Below, piece by piece: positions 27,459 through 35,295 of a DNA stretch of 64,000 bases (position 1 is its first letter; each line of letters starts with the position of its first letter). The position numbers and the translations under genes are program-made. The stretch spans positions 267,254 through 331,253 of the forward strand of contig NZ_JAEAGO010000004.1 in the NCBI RefSeq assembly GCF_016464625.1. The letters are read 5' to 3'. The notes beneath the pieces were generated by a model. The model searched no databases, was not told the DNA's origin, and saw nothing but the letters and a program-made list of their open reading frames with translations. Source of the DNA: Penaeicola halotolerans (GTDB lineage Bacteria; Bacteroidota; Bacteroidia; Cytophagales; Cyclobacteriaceae).

Positions 27459-28292
27459 TCACTTTTTTAGTTTTAGCACCTCTGCCAATATTTTTTCATT
27501 GGCTGCGGCTATGAAGTCGTAGTTTGCAGTATGATCAAAGATGACATCATCAAGTGAGTTACCAGAGAGATCAGTCAGCAAAACCCCAGCATTTTTTGCG
27601 ATGGGGTAAGCAAGCAAATTGTAAAAGTCAGATATTTTGCGTGCTTCGATCATCAGGTCAGCAGCTCCTCTAGCGATTTCGCAAAGTTCTATGCCTGAAT
27701 TTTCAATAGCCCGAATATCCTTTACCGCTAAAAATACAGGTAAGCTGTAATCTAAGCTCGTTTGGGCAGCAGAATAGCCTGCTTTAAGGTAGGCATGTGC
27801 TTCTGATAATTTGTGTACTTGCTGATTAGAGGAGATTTGATAGGTGTTTTGTAGACGAGAGGACTTGAAATATGACTTGCCTAACTGTGTATAATAGATG
27901 TCTCCTGAAAAATATCCACCAATGAAGCTAAAGAAAAGCGATCCAAAAGTAGCGTCAGAGTCCGCAGGTGCGGCAGCCAAGCAGAAACAGGGGTCACCGA
28001 CACCTCTATCCCAATTGCGAGAGCCATCTACGGGATCTATGTAGAGATTAGTTTTAGCGGATTTGACTAGGAGTGGTTCGAAACCCTCCATGTAGATATT
28101 ATAAGGTTGAGTAGTTGCAGCTTTTTTGATCAACTTATAGGCTAGATAGTCAATAGAATGAGTGTCTTTTACGCCTACTTTCTCATGATAAGTCAGTCCG
28201 ACAAAGCCTCTATCTTTTAGCTGATCAAAAAGGTTCTTTTTCAGTTGAGAAAAAAGTGTTTGTGAGAATACTAATAGCTGTGCTTCCATCAT
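27459..28292 (-). CDS. Inositol monophosphatase family protein (divergent)
   Basis: A 277-residue protein of the lithium-sensitive phosphatase fold. Glu69 and the motif D86-P-V-D-G-S supply the usual metal ligands. The second motif, WDxAAG in most members, reads SDFYNLLAYPIAKNAG: the aspartate is kept but the tryptophan and alanine-glycine are not. This points to a divergent subgroup, so the substrate (inositol phosphate, PAP, fructose bisphosphate or other) cannot be named. The N-terminal methionine may be either of two adjacent ATGs. It is a single-gene unit; an imperfect hairpin lies upstream, shared with the fasciclin gene's end. Confidence 0.8.
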   Translation of the reverse strand: MMEAQLLVFSQTLFSQLKKNLFDQLKDRGFVGLTYHEKVGVKDTHSIDYLAYKLIKKAATTQPYNIYMEGFEPLLVKSAKTNLYIDPVDGSRNWDRGVGDPCFCLAAAPADSDATFGSLFFSFIGGYFSGDIYYTQLGKSYFKSSRLQNTYQISSNQQVHKLSEAHAYLKAGYSAAQTSLDYSLPVFLAVKDIRAIENSGIELCEIARGAADLMIEARKISDFYNLLAYPIAKNAGVLLTDLSGNSLDDVIFDHTANYDFIAAANEKILAEVLKLKK

Positions 28293-28329
28293 CCAAAACT
28301 AAGCAAATCGATGGAAATATGCTGAAACT

Positions 28330-28362
28330 AAAAAAGAGGTACTTTTGAAGTGCCCCTTTTTT
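28330..28362. terminator. Imperfect hairpin terminator after the fasciclin gene
   Basis: AAAAAAGAGGTACTT and AAGTGCCCCTTTTTT pair with two non-Watson-Crick positions around a 3-nt loop (28330-28362). The minus strand carries a T-run after it, so it can end the fasciclin transcript. Confidence 0.65.
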
Positions 28363-28385
28363 AAGGTTGTGTGGTTTTGTTTGTC

Positions 28386-28940
28386 TTAGTTCTTTGGAGT
28401 CACTACAGCATCTACTACGTGGATCACACCATTTGACTGGTTGACGTCAGCGATAGTGATTTTTGACATGTTGCCATTTTCATCCTTTAGCACTAGGTTT
28501 TTGCCATCTTGCATTACCCATAGCTTGCCACCGCTCACAGTAGCGAGTTCTGCATAGCCTTCACCCTTTTTCACTAAAGCTTGAATGTCTTTAGCATTTA
28601 GTTTACCAGCTACTACGTGGTAAGTAAGGATTTGAGTGAGTAATCCTTTGTTTTCTGGCTTCAAAAGTGTCTCTACAGTACCTGCAGGAAGTGCTTCAAA
28701 GGCACTGTTAGTCGGAGCAAATACTGTGAAAGGACCAGCTGACTGAAGTGTCTCGACTAGACCAGCTGCTTTTACAGCGGCTACTAGAGTGGTGTGATCT
28801 TTAGAGTTTACCGCATTGCTGACGATATCTTTGGTAGGGTACATTGGAGCACCACCTACTTCAACTGTTTTCTGTGCTTGAGCACCAAATCCGATAAATA
28901 AAAGTCCTGCTACGAGGAATGAGAAAATTGTTTTTTTCAT
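28386..28940 (-). CDS. Fasciclin (FAS1) domain secreted protein
   Basis: A 184-residue protein with a signal peptide (cleavage near GAQAQK, about residue 23) and one FAS1 domain. The two conserved FAS1 boxes are visible: GPFTVFAPTNSAFEALP and, at the end, NGVIHVVDAVVTP, with TYHVVAGKL between them. FAS1 domains mediate adhesion or carbohydrate contact. Without a lipobox or anchor, the protein is probably periplasmic or secreted. It is a single-gene unit. Confidence 0.93.
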   Translation of the reverse strand: MKKTIFSFLVAGLLFIGFGAQAQKTVEVGGAPMYPTKDIVSNAVNSKDHTTLVAAVKAAGLVETLQSAGPFTVFAPTNSAFEALPAGTVETLLKPENKGLLTQILTYHVVAGKLNAKDIQALVKKGEGYAELATVSGGKLWVMQDGKNLVLKDENGNMSKITIADVNQSNGVIHVVDAVVTPKN

Positions 28941-29020
28941 GACTGATTAATGTTTTAGATTGTTTGCAGTCATGTACGCTGATAAGTCACAGTTCAGATT
29001 TTCAGCCTATCAATAAAATT

Positions 29021-29046
29021 TTAACCAGTTGATTTTCAGTGGTTAA
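29021..29046 (-). terminator. Probable terminator of the DUF4924 gene
   Basis: TTAACCA (29021-29027) and TGGTTAA (29040-29046) form a 7-bp stem with a 12-nt loop. The minus strand continues AAAATTTTATT. The stem includes the stop codon. It is AT-rich and only moderately convincing. Confidence 0.45.
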
Positions 29047-29576
29047 TTATTATTCAGTTGTTGTCGCTGTCTGTATTTGTAGCTAAGGTAAGAAAGTACA
29101 TCTCCAAAGGTATTGATACTTTTCATGGTGTCAGCTGGCACTTCTCTTCCTTTTAGTCTCGCTAATAGTAGTCCATAAACTCCGTTGATACAGATTTGGA
29201 TTTCATTGTTGATTTGTCCCTTGGCTTCAGTAGCATGTTGTATGATATGAAGCTTAGCCTGATCATAGATTTGTCTATAATTCGGGTCAATTTTAATCAG
29301 ATCCCAGTGGAGTTGCGCGAGCTCTTGCACATATTTTTGTACACTGCTTAGATGACCTTTTTCTACGATTGCTTCCTCTTTCATCTGCTGAGCAATGTCT
29401 TTATACCATTTGATATTGGCTTCTTTTTCCTCCTCTGAGACAGGGAAATGCTTGACTACATAAGCTCGGATGTCTTGGGTGTTGAATTCAAAGGCTCTGA
29501 TGAGGTCTTCTGTCTGATACATGAATATGATGTACTCAGAGATATTATTTTGCTTTTTTTGATTGGCTATTTTCAT
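29043..29576 (-). CDS. DUF4924 family protein
   Basis: A 177-residue helical, soluble protein. I start at the ATG at 29576, giving MKIANQKKQNNISEYIIF and then YQTEDLIRAF, which is the typical N-terminus of the Bacteroidota family DUF4924. The longest frame would add 33 basic residues of no family. The whole protein is predicted helical, with VNGVYG-type loop ICINGVYGLLLARLKG near the C-terminus. Function unknown. It is divergent from lepA, 182 bp apart. Confidence 0.82.
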   Translation of the reverse strand: MKIANQKKQNNISEYIIFMYQTEDLIRAFEFNTQDIRAYVVKHFPVSEEEKEANIKWYKDIAQQMKEEAIVEKGHLSSVQKYVQELAQLHWDLIKIDPNYRQIYDQAKLHIIQHATEAKGQINNEIQICINGVYGLLLARLKGREVPADTMKSINTFGDVLSYLSYKYRQRQQLNNN

Positions 29577-29742
29577 TTTGAGCAACACTGATCTACGTAG
29601 CTGCAATTTACTATTTCTTTGAGGATGGACAATTTTCTCTTTTGTGAACTGAAAAAATAATTGAGCGAAAACCAAATGCTTAAATATTGAGTCATGCTCA
29701 TAAAATCCTCTATGTATTGCTGTGCTGTTGAGGGATTATTTG

Positions 29743-29750
29743 TACTTTTG
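29743..29750 (+). promoter_or_regulatory. Probable -7 promoter box (TAnnTTTG) of lepA
   Basis: TACTTTTG at 29743-29750, followed by CG, matches the Bacteroidota -7 consensus exactly. It is only 8 bp before the first lepA ATG, so the leader would be very short or leaderless. The -33 element is weak (TTG at 29717-29719). Confidence 0.55.
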
Positions 29751-29758
29751 CGCTAATT

Positions 29759-31552
29759 ATGAACATGGATAAAATAAGAAATTTCTGTATCATCGCTCAC
29801 ATCGATCACGGTAAGAGCACGCTGGCCGATAGACTTTTAGAGTTTACGCAGACGGTGACAGAGCGTCAGATGCAGAATCAGCTGTTGGACAATATGGATC
29901 TGGAGCGTGAGCGTGGTATTACCATCAAGTCTCATGCGATTCAGATGAACTACAAGTATAAGGGCGAGACCTATGTACTCAATTTGATTGACACTCCTGG
30001 TCACGTAGACTTTTCGTATGAAGTGTCTAGATCTATCGCTGCTTGTGAGGGTGCTCTACTTATCGTAGATGCTTCTCAAGGTATCGAAGCTCAGACAATC
30101 TCTAACTTATATTTGGCTTTGGGGCATGACCTAGAGATCATTCCAGTACTTAATAAAATTGACCTGCCAGGGGCTATGCCTGAAGATGTGGCAGATCAAG
30201 TCGTAGACTTATTAGGTTGTGATAGAGATGAGATCATCCATGCTAGCGGTAAGGAAGGTATCGGTATAGAAGATATCCTCAATGCCATCGTAGAGCGCGT
30301 GCCAGCCCCAAAAGGAGATCCAGATGGTCCGCTTAGAGCTATGATTTTTGACTCTGTGTTCAATTCTTTTAGAGGGATTGAAGTTATCTTTAGAATATTT
30401 AACGGTTCTATCAAAAAAGGAGATAGGATCAAATTCATGAATACGGGCAAAGAATACGATGCTGATGAGATCGGTGTTTTGAGACTTTCGCAAGATCCTC
30501 AGCAGGAGATGAGTGCTGGAAATGTAGGCTACCTCATCTCTGGTATCAAAGTAGCCAAAGAAGTGAAAGTAGGTGATACGATTACACATGTACACAGACC
30601 TACAGAAAAAGCTATTCAAGGATTTGAAAACGTTAAACCGATGGTTTTTGCGGGAATTTATCCTGTAGATACTACGGAGTTTGAGGAGCTGCGTGCTTCG
30701 ATGGAGAAGCTTCAGCTCAACGATGCCTCACTTGTATGGGAACCAGAGACCTCAGCAGCCTTGGGATTTGGATTCAGATGCGGATTCTTAGGTATGCTCC
30801 ATATGGAGATCGTACAGGAGAGACTAGAGCGTGAGTTTGACATGACGGTGATTACCACAGTACCTTCAGTGCAGTTTCATGCGGTGAAGACCAATGGAGA
30901 TATCACTAAAATCAATGCTCCTTCGGATATGCCTGAGCCAAATACAATCTCTCATATCGAAGAGCCTTTTATCAAAGCGCAAATCATCACTGCAGCGGAA
31001 TATGTTGGGCCGATCATTTCCCTTTGTATGGATAAGCGTGGTTTGATGAAAAATCAGGTTTACCTAACCACAGATAGGGTAGAGTTGACGTTTGAGATGC
31101 CACTAGCAGAGATTGTTTTTGATTTCTTTGACAAACTAAAAACCATCTCGAGAGGATATGCTTCACTGGATTATGAGTTGATCGGATTTAGAAGATCTAC
31201 CATGGTCAAGCTAGATGTGATGCTCAATGGTGAGAAGGTCGATGCACTATCAGCTATTGTCCATAGAGACAAAGCCTACGAATGGGGTAAGCGTCTCTGT
31301 GAAAAATTGAAAGAATTGATCCCTAGACAGATGTTTGAGATTGCTATCCAAGCCTCAATAGGAACTAAAATCATTGCTAGGGAGACTGTAAAAGCACTTC
31401 GTAAAAACGTATTGGCTAAATGCTACGGAGGTGATATCTCTCGTAAGAGAAAGCTCCTAGAAAAGCAGAAGAAAGGTAAGAAGAGAATGCGCCAAGTAGG
31501 AAATGTGGAGATACCACAGGAAGCCTTCATGGCCGTACTTAAGCTAGACTAA
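29759..31552 (+). CDS. lepA: Elongation factor 4 (LepA)
   Basis: A 597-residue translational GTPase of normal length. G1 is [10 protein letters not shown] near the N-terminus, G3 is DTPGHVDF and G4 is NKIDLP. The EF-G-like domains II, III and V and the LepA-specific C-terminal domain (with [19 protein letters not shown]) follow. LepA acts on ribosomes in initiation, assembly or back-translocation. Two start ATGs are possible (29759 and 29765). It is a single-gene unit with a TAnnTTTG box just upstream and a terminator after. Confidence 0.98.
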   Translation: MNMDKIRNFCIIAHIDHGKSTLADRLLEFTQTVTERQMQNQLLDNMDLERERGITIKSHAIQMNYKYKGETYVLNLIDTPGHVDFSYEVSRSIAACEGALLIVDASQGIEAQTISNLYLALGHDLEIIPVLNKIDLPGAMPEDVADQVVDLLGCDRDEIIHASGKEGIGIEDILNAIVERVPAPKGDPDGPLRAMIFDSVFNSFRGIEVIFRIFNGSIKKGDRIKFMNTGKEYDADEIGVLRLSQDPQQEMSAGNVGYLISGIKVAKEVKVGDTITHVHRPTEKAIQGFENVKPMVFAGIYPVDTTEFEELRASMEKLQLNDASLVWEPETSAALGFGFRCGFLGMLHMEIVQERLEREFDMTVITTVPSVQFHAVKTNGDITKINAPSDMPEPNTISHIEEPFIKAQIITAAEYVGPIISLCMDKRGLMKNQVYLTTDRVELTFEMPLAEIVFDFFDKLKTISRGYASLDYELIGFRRSTMVKLDVMLNGEKVDALSAIVHRDKAYEWGKRLCEKLKELIPRQMFEIAIQASIGTKIIARETVKALRKNVLAKCYGGDISRKRKLLEKQKKGKKRMRQVGNVEIPQEAFMAVLKLD

Positions 31553-31570
31553 GCTCAAGAGAATCAACAT

Positions 31571-31604
31571 AAGGCGCAGTATCCCAAAAAGATAACTGCG
31601 CTTT
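31571..31604 (+). terminator. Terminator of lepA
   Basis: AAGGCGCAGT (31571-31580) pairs with ACTGCGCTTT from 31595, a 10-bp stem with one G-U pair and a 14-nt loop, followed by TTTC and T-rich sequence. Confidence 0.75.
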
Positions 31605-31635
31605 TCAATTTTAATAAAAGATCAAAAACGATATC

Positions 31636-32523
31636 ATGGCATATACACTCATAGACGGCAACAAAACAGCTAAAGAAATCAAATTGGAAATAGCTGATAA
31701 AGTAGCATCGATCATCGCTGATGGAGGTAAAAGACCACATCTAGCTGCAATGCTCGTAGGTGAGGATGGAGCGAGTCGTACATATGTTAATGCCAAAGTG
31801 AAAGATTGTGAAGAGGTTGGTTTTACCTCTACTTTAGTGAGATTTGGTGCAGATGTCACTGAGGAAGAATTGCTCGCAAAGGTGGAGGAGATCAATAATG
31901 ATCCAGCCATAGATGGATTGATCGTGCAGCTACCTCTGCCTAATCATATCGATGTGGTGAAAGTAACCAATCGTATCAGGCCTGAAAAGGATGTAGATGG
32001 TTTTCATCCTGTCAATGTAGGTAGACTGGCTCTCAACTGGCCTACCTATATCTCCGCTACACCGAATGGTGTGATGGAGCTCTTAGCGAGGTATCAAATA
32101 GAAACTGCTGGTAAACACTGTGTAGTCATCGGAAGAAGCCATATCGTGGGATCTCCTATGAGTATTTTGATGGCGAGAAATGGTCAGCCTGGTAATGCAA
32201 CTGTGACATTGACGCATAGTAGAACACAAAATTTGAAAGACATTACTCGCATGGCTGACATTTTGATCGTAGCATTGGGTAAGCCTGAGTTTGTCACAGC
32301 TGATATGGTCAAAGAAGGTGCAGTAGTTATAGATGTAGGCATTCACCGAATAGATGATGCAAGCAAGAAATCTGGTTTTAGACTTCTGGGAGATGTGAAA
32401 TTTGACGAGGTAGCTCCCAAAACAACTGCGATCACTCCTGTGCCAGGTGGGGTAGGACCGATGACAAGAGCAGCACTCCTGATGAATACATTGCTTGCGG
32501 CTGAAAAGAAAGTATATAAGTAG
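31636..32523 (+). CDS. folD: Bifunctional methylenetetrahydrofolate dehydrogenase / methenyltetrahydrofolate cyclohydrolase
   Basis: A 295-residue FolD. The catalytic lysine lies in [13 protein letters not shown]. The cofactor loop is [10 protein letters not shown], and [12 protein letters not shown] is the C-terminal signature. It interconverts 5,10-methylene-THF and 10-formyl-THF with NADP or NAD. The start has the family-like [12 protein letters not shown]. It lies 83 bp after lepA, beyond the terminator, and 90 bp before queE. Confidence 0.98.
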   Translation: MAYTLIDGNKTAKEIKLEIADKVASIIADGGKRPHLAAMLVGEDGASRTYVNAKVKDCEEVGFTSTLVRFGADVTEEELLAKVEEINNDPAIDGLIVQLPLPNHIDVVKVTNRIRPEKDVDGFHPVNVGRLALNWPTYISATPNGVMELLARYQIETAGKHCVVIGRSHIVGSPMSILMARNGQPGNATVTLTHSRTQNLKDITRMADILIVALGKPEFVTADMVKEGAVVIDVGIHRIDDASKKSGFRLLGDVKFDEVAPKTTAITPVPGGVGPMTRAALLMNTLLAAEKKVYK

Positions 32524-32555
32524 ACGCAGAAAATTTTACGTTCTGATTTTATGCT

Positions 32556-32563
32556 TACCTTTG
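32556..32563 (+). promoter_or_regulatory. Probable -7 promoter box (TAnnTTTG) of queE
   Basis: TACCTTTG at 32556-32563 matches the Bacteroidota -7 consensus, 50 bp before the queE ATG. A TTTT stretch 18 bp upstream may stand in for the -33 TTTG. Confidence 0.5.
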
Positions 32564-32613
32564 TGTACTGATCTTTCATAGCGGTTCGATCACCCGCTCT
32601 AACAAAAATTCGA

Positions 32614-33258
32614 ATGGAAACACTACAAAAAGACTCTTTGAGACAGCAAGTTGCTGTCGGTACTTCACTTCCCATTATGGAATACTTCTACACCATACAA
32701 GGTGAAGGAGTGCATACAGGTAAACCTGCCTATTTTATTCGCTTAGCTGGATGTGATGTAGGTTGCGTATGGTGTGATGTGAAGGATTCTTGGGATGCCG
32801 ATAAGCATCCAGTATTGACTATTGAGGAGATCGTGGGTGCGGTCAAGCAGACACCAGCCAAGCTTGTAGTGATCACAGGTGGAGAACCTTTGATGTATGA
32901 TCTGGATCCATTGACCAGTCTGCTTCAAAAGGAAGGTTTTCAAACAAATATTGAGACGTCTGGCGCACATCCTTTTTCAGGCAAGTTTGACTGGGTATGT
33001 TTTTCTCCAAAGAAATTTAAAAAGCCACATCCTAGTATCTATCAGCATGCAGATGAGCTCAAAGTAGTAATCTATCATCCTTCAGATCTCAAATTTGCTG
33101 AAGAGCATGCTGCATTGGTCAACCCTATTTGTAGACTTATTTTACAACCTGAGTGGAGCAAATCTGACACTATGCTTCCTTTGATCATAGACTACGTGAA
33201 ACAAAACCCTTGTTGGCAGATTTCGTTGCAAACACATAAATACATGGATATTCCTTGA
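32614..33258 (+). CDS. queE: 7-carboxy-7-deazaguanine synthase
   Basis: A 214-residue radical SAM enzyme. The iron-sulphur cluster cysteines are Cys47, Cys51 and Cys54 in the CxxxCxxC pattern (GCDVGCVWC), and ITGGEP is the SAM-binding glycine-rich motif. QueE converts 6-carboxytetrahydropterin (the QueD product) to CDG in queuosine and other 7-deazaguanine pathways. Its stop overlaps by one base the start of the PorE-like gene. queD lies 21 kb downstream at 54256, beyond the SusC/SusD block; queC and queF are not in the window. Confidence 0.95.
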   Translation: METLQKDSLRQQVAVGTSLPIMEYFYTIQGEGVHTGKPAYFIRLAGCDVGCVWCDVKDSWDADKHPVLTIEEIVGAVKQTPAKLVVITGGEPLMYDLDPLTSLLQKEGFQTNIETSGAHPFSGKFDWVCFSPKKFKKPHPSIYQHADELKVVIYHPSDLKFAEEHAALVNPICRLILQPEWSKSDTMLPLIIDYVKQNPCWQISLQTHKYMDIP

Positions 33259-35072
33259 TGAAGCAACTCATACACGTCATAGGTGCCTTTCTTATTTTTC
33301 CTCTTTGGAGCTATGGTCAAGCCATTTCTTCTGATGATAAAAAGGCCATCAAACAGTATGAGGTTGGATTGGAGTATCTGAGTAAGCGCAATTTTCAATT
33401 AGCTAATCAGGCGTTTGATGAAGCGATCAAAATTGATCAATCATTTGGTGCCCCCTATTTCAAGAAAATAGAAATTACTAAAACATATGGGCAACAGGAG
33501 GAGGTTTTCCCTATATTATTAAGTCTTAAACCATATTTGAGAGTTGCGGATAAGCCTCTTTGGCACACGTATTATGCAGAGGCTTTGATGAATCGAGGAG
33601 ACTTTGAGCTTGCATCCGCGACCTTAGATAGCTTACCAGAAAATTACTCGAACCAGTTTGTAGATCAGTTACGCTCTAAAGTGCTTTTTTTCAAAGAAAG
33701 AGACGCATCCTCAGAAATATCTATCGCTGAGTTGCCTGAACATTTAAATCAGTTTGATCTACAATATTTCCCTACAATCTCTCCAGACGAGCAAAAGTTA
33801 TATTTCACCAAGCGTGATGGCTTAGACCAATCTTTTGATGAAGATATTTATGAAAGTGAGTTGCTGCTAGAGGGCTTTTCAGAGCCTAAGAGTGTCTCAG
33901 ATGTCATCAATGATCGCAATAATCAAGGGAGTGCGACCTTTTCATTAGATGGCAAGACCATGATCTTCTCAGGTTGTGACTGGGATATAGGTTTCGGAAG
34001 TTGTGATCTTTATGTGAGTTATTGGACAGAGGGTGAATGGTCTTCTCCTGCCAATCTTGGTCAACAGATCAATACGCGCTATTGGGATTCTCATCCAACA
34101 CTATCTCCTGATGGACGATTTTTGATATTTTCATCAGATAGAAGAGGAGGTGTTGGACGCAAAGACCTTTACTGGAGTGAGCAAGTAGAGGGCGTTTGGC
34201 AAACTCCTAAGCTTATTGCTGATGTGAATACTATCTCCAATGAGATTACCCCTCAGTTTTTTAAAGATGGGCAGATGTTTTTTTTTGCTTCAGATAGAGC
34301 TGGAGCCTTCGGAGGTTTGGACATTTATCAAGCCACTTGGAATGATGGGTCTGTAGCGGATCTACAGCTTTTGCCCTACCCAATCAATAGCATAGGCAAT
34401 CAATATGGATTTACTCTCTCAGCTACGGGGGATAAAGCATTTTATACATATGATCAGGAGGATGGAAGTCGATTGATGACTGCCAAAATTGATAATGATT
34501 ACCTCGTCACTGCTCTGAAAAGGGTGTTTGTAGTGGTACATGATGAGGCTAATGAGCAAATGATACCAGCAAATCTAAATTTGACTAAGCAGTCATATAG
34601 TGATTGGACTGGAGGGCTTCTTTACTTTTCTAAAAAGGATAGTCTAATTAAGGTCAAATCAGAGGGCTATTTCCCAGATAGAAGATACTGGAAAGGGGAA
34701 GATTCATTATTGATTGCTTTGAAGCCTGTTTTCAAAGGAGCAAAGTTCACCTTAGAAGGAGTTTTATTCGATCAGGACAAATATGAGTTGACAGATGCAT
34801 CTAAAGAAGCGCTCACAGATCTTTTAAATTTTTTGAGAGATAATCCGAAAGTAGCCATAGAAATAGGAGGTCACACAGACATAACTGGTAACCCAAGCTA
34901 CAACCTTCAGCTTTCAGAGAAGCGTGCTCAGGAAGTCTATCATTTTTTAATAGCTCAAGGCATATCTTCTTCTAGACTATCCTATAAAGGTTACGGAGAG
35001 ACCAGTCCATTGATTTTTTCAGGTCAAACTACCCAAAGCCTCAATAGAAGAGTGGAAGTTGTTATTAAGTAG
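33258..35072 (+). CDS. PorE-like TPR / beta-propeller / OmpA outer-membrane protein
   Basis: A 604-residue secreted protein with a type I signal peptide (to about residue 21). It then has TPR-like helices (about 30-140), a PD40/WD40-type propeller (about 160-370, with repeats such as TLSPDGRFLIFSSDRRGG), a carboxypeptidase regulatory-like domain (about 415-485) and a C-terminal OmpA peptidoglycan-binding domain (about 490-604, with GHTDITGNPSYNLQLSEKRA). This order matches PorE, a T9SS component thought to anchor the system to peptidoglycan. Unlike PorE of Porphyromonas, I see no lipobox. Other Bacteroidota paralogues share the layout, so orthology is an inference. I chose the ATG at 33258, overlapping the queE stop by one base. 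Confidence 0.8.
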   Translation: MKQLIHVIGAFLIFPLWSYGQAISSDDKKAIKQYEVGLEYLSKRNFQLANQAFDEAIKIDQSFGAPYFKKIEITKTYGQQEEVFPILLSLKPYLRVADKPLWHTYYAEALMNRGDFELASATLDSLPENYSNQFVDQLRSKVLFFKERDASSEISIAELPEHLNQFDLQYFPTISPDEQKLYFTKRDGLDQSFDEDIYESELLLEGFSEPKSVSDVINDRNNQGSATFSLDGKTMIFSGCDWDIGFGSCDLYVSYWTEGEWSSPANLGQQINTRYWDSHPTLSPDGRFLIFSSDRRGGVGRKDLYWSEQVEGVWQTPKLIADVNTISNEITPQFFKDGQMFFFASDRAGAFGGLDIYQATWNDGSVADLQLLPYPINSIGNQYGFTLSATGDKAFYTYDQEDGSRLMTAKIDNDYLVTALKRVFVVVHDEANEQMIPANLNLTKQSYSDWTGGLLYFSKKDSLIKVKSEGYFPDRRYWKGEDSLLIALKPVFKGAKFTLEGVLFDQDKYELTDASKEALTDLLNFLRDNPKVAIEIGGHTDITGNPSYNLQLSEKRAQEVYHFLIAQGISSSRLSYKGYGETSPLIFSGQTTQSLNRRVEVVIK

Positions 35073-35096
35073 CGAATAATATTTTGAGATTGATAG

Positions 35097-35129
35097 AAGC
35101 CTTTGTAAATTATTTTACAAAGGCTTTTT
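35097..35129 (+). terminator. Terminator of the queE - porE-like operon
   Basis: AAGCCTTTGTAAA (35097-35109) and TTTACAAAGGCTT (35114-35126) form a perfect 13-bp stem with a TTAT loop, followed by T residues. About 165 bp of very AT-rich DNA without an ORF then precedes the first susC. Confidence 0.92.
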
Positions 35130-35295
35130 ATTATTTATAAAAAATTCTATAAGCAGGTTAATAGCTTTATTGTTTTGATAATTTTTATTTTTTTTTATTT
35201 AATTAAAAAAATGTAACTAATTCAATAAATTACTTTTTTATGATTTAACTAGTTGTTATTATTGAATTACATTTTACTAAACAAAATAAAAATCT

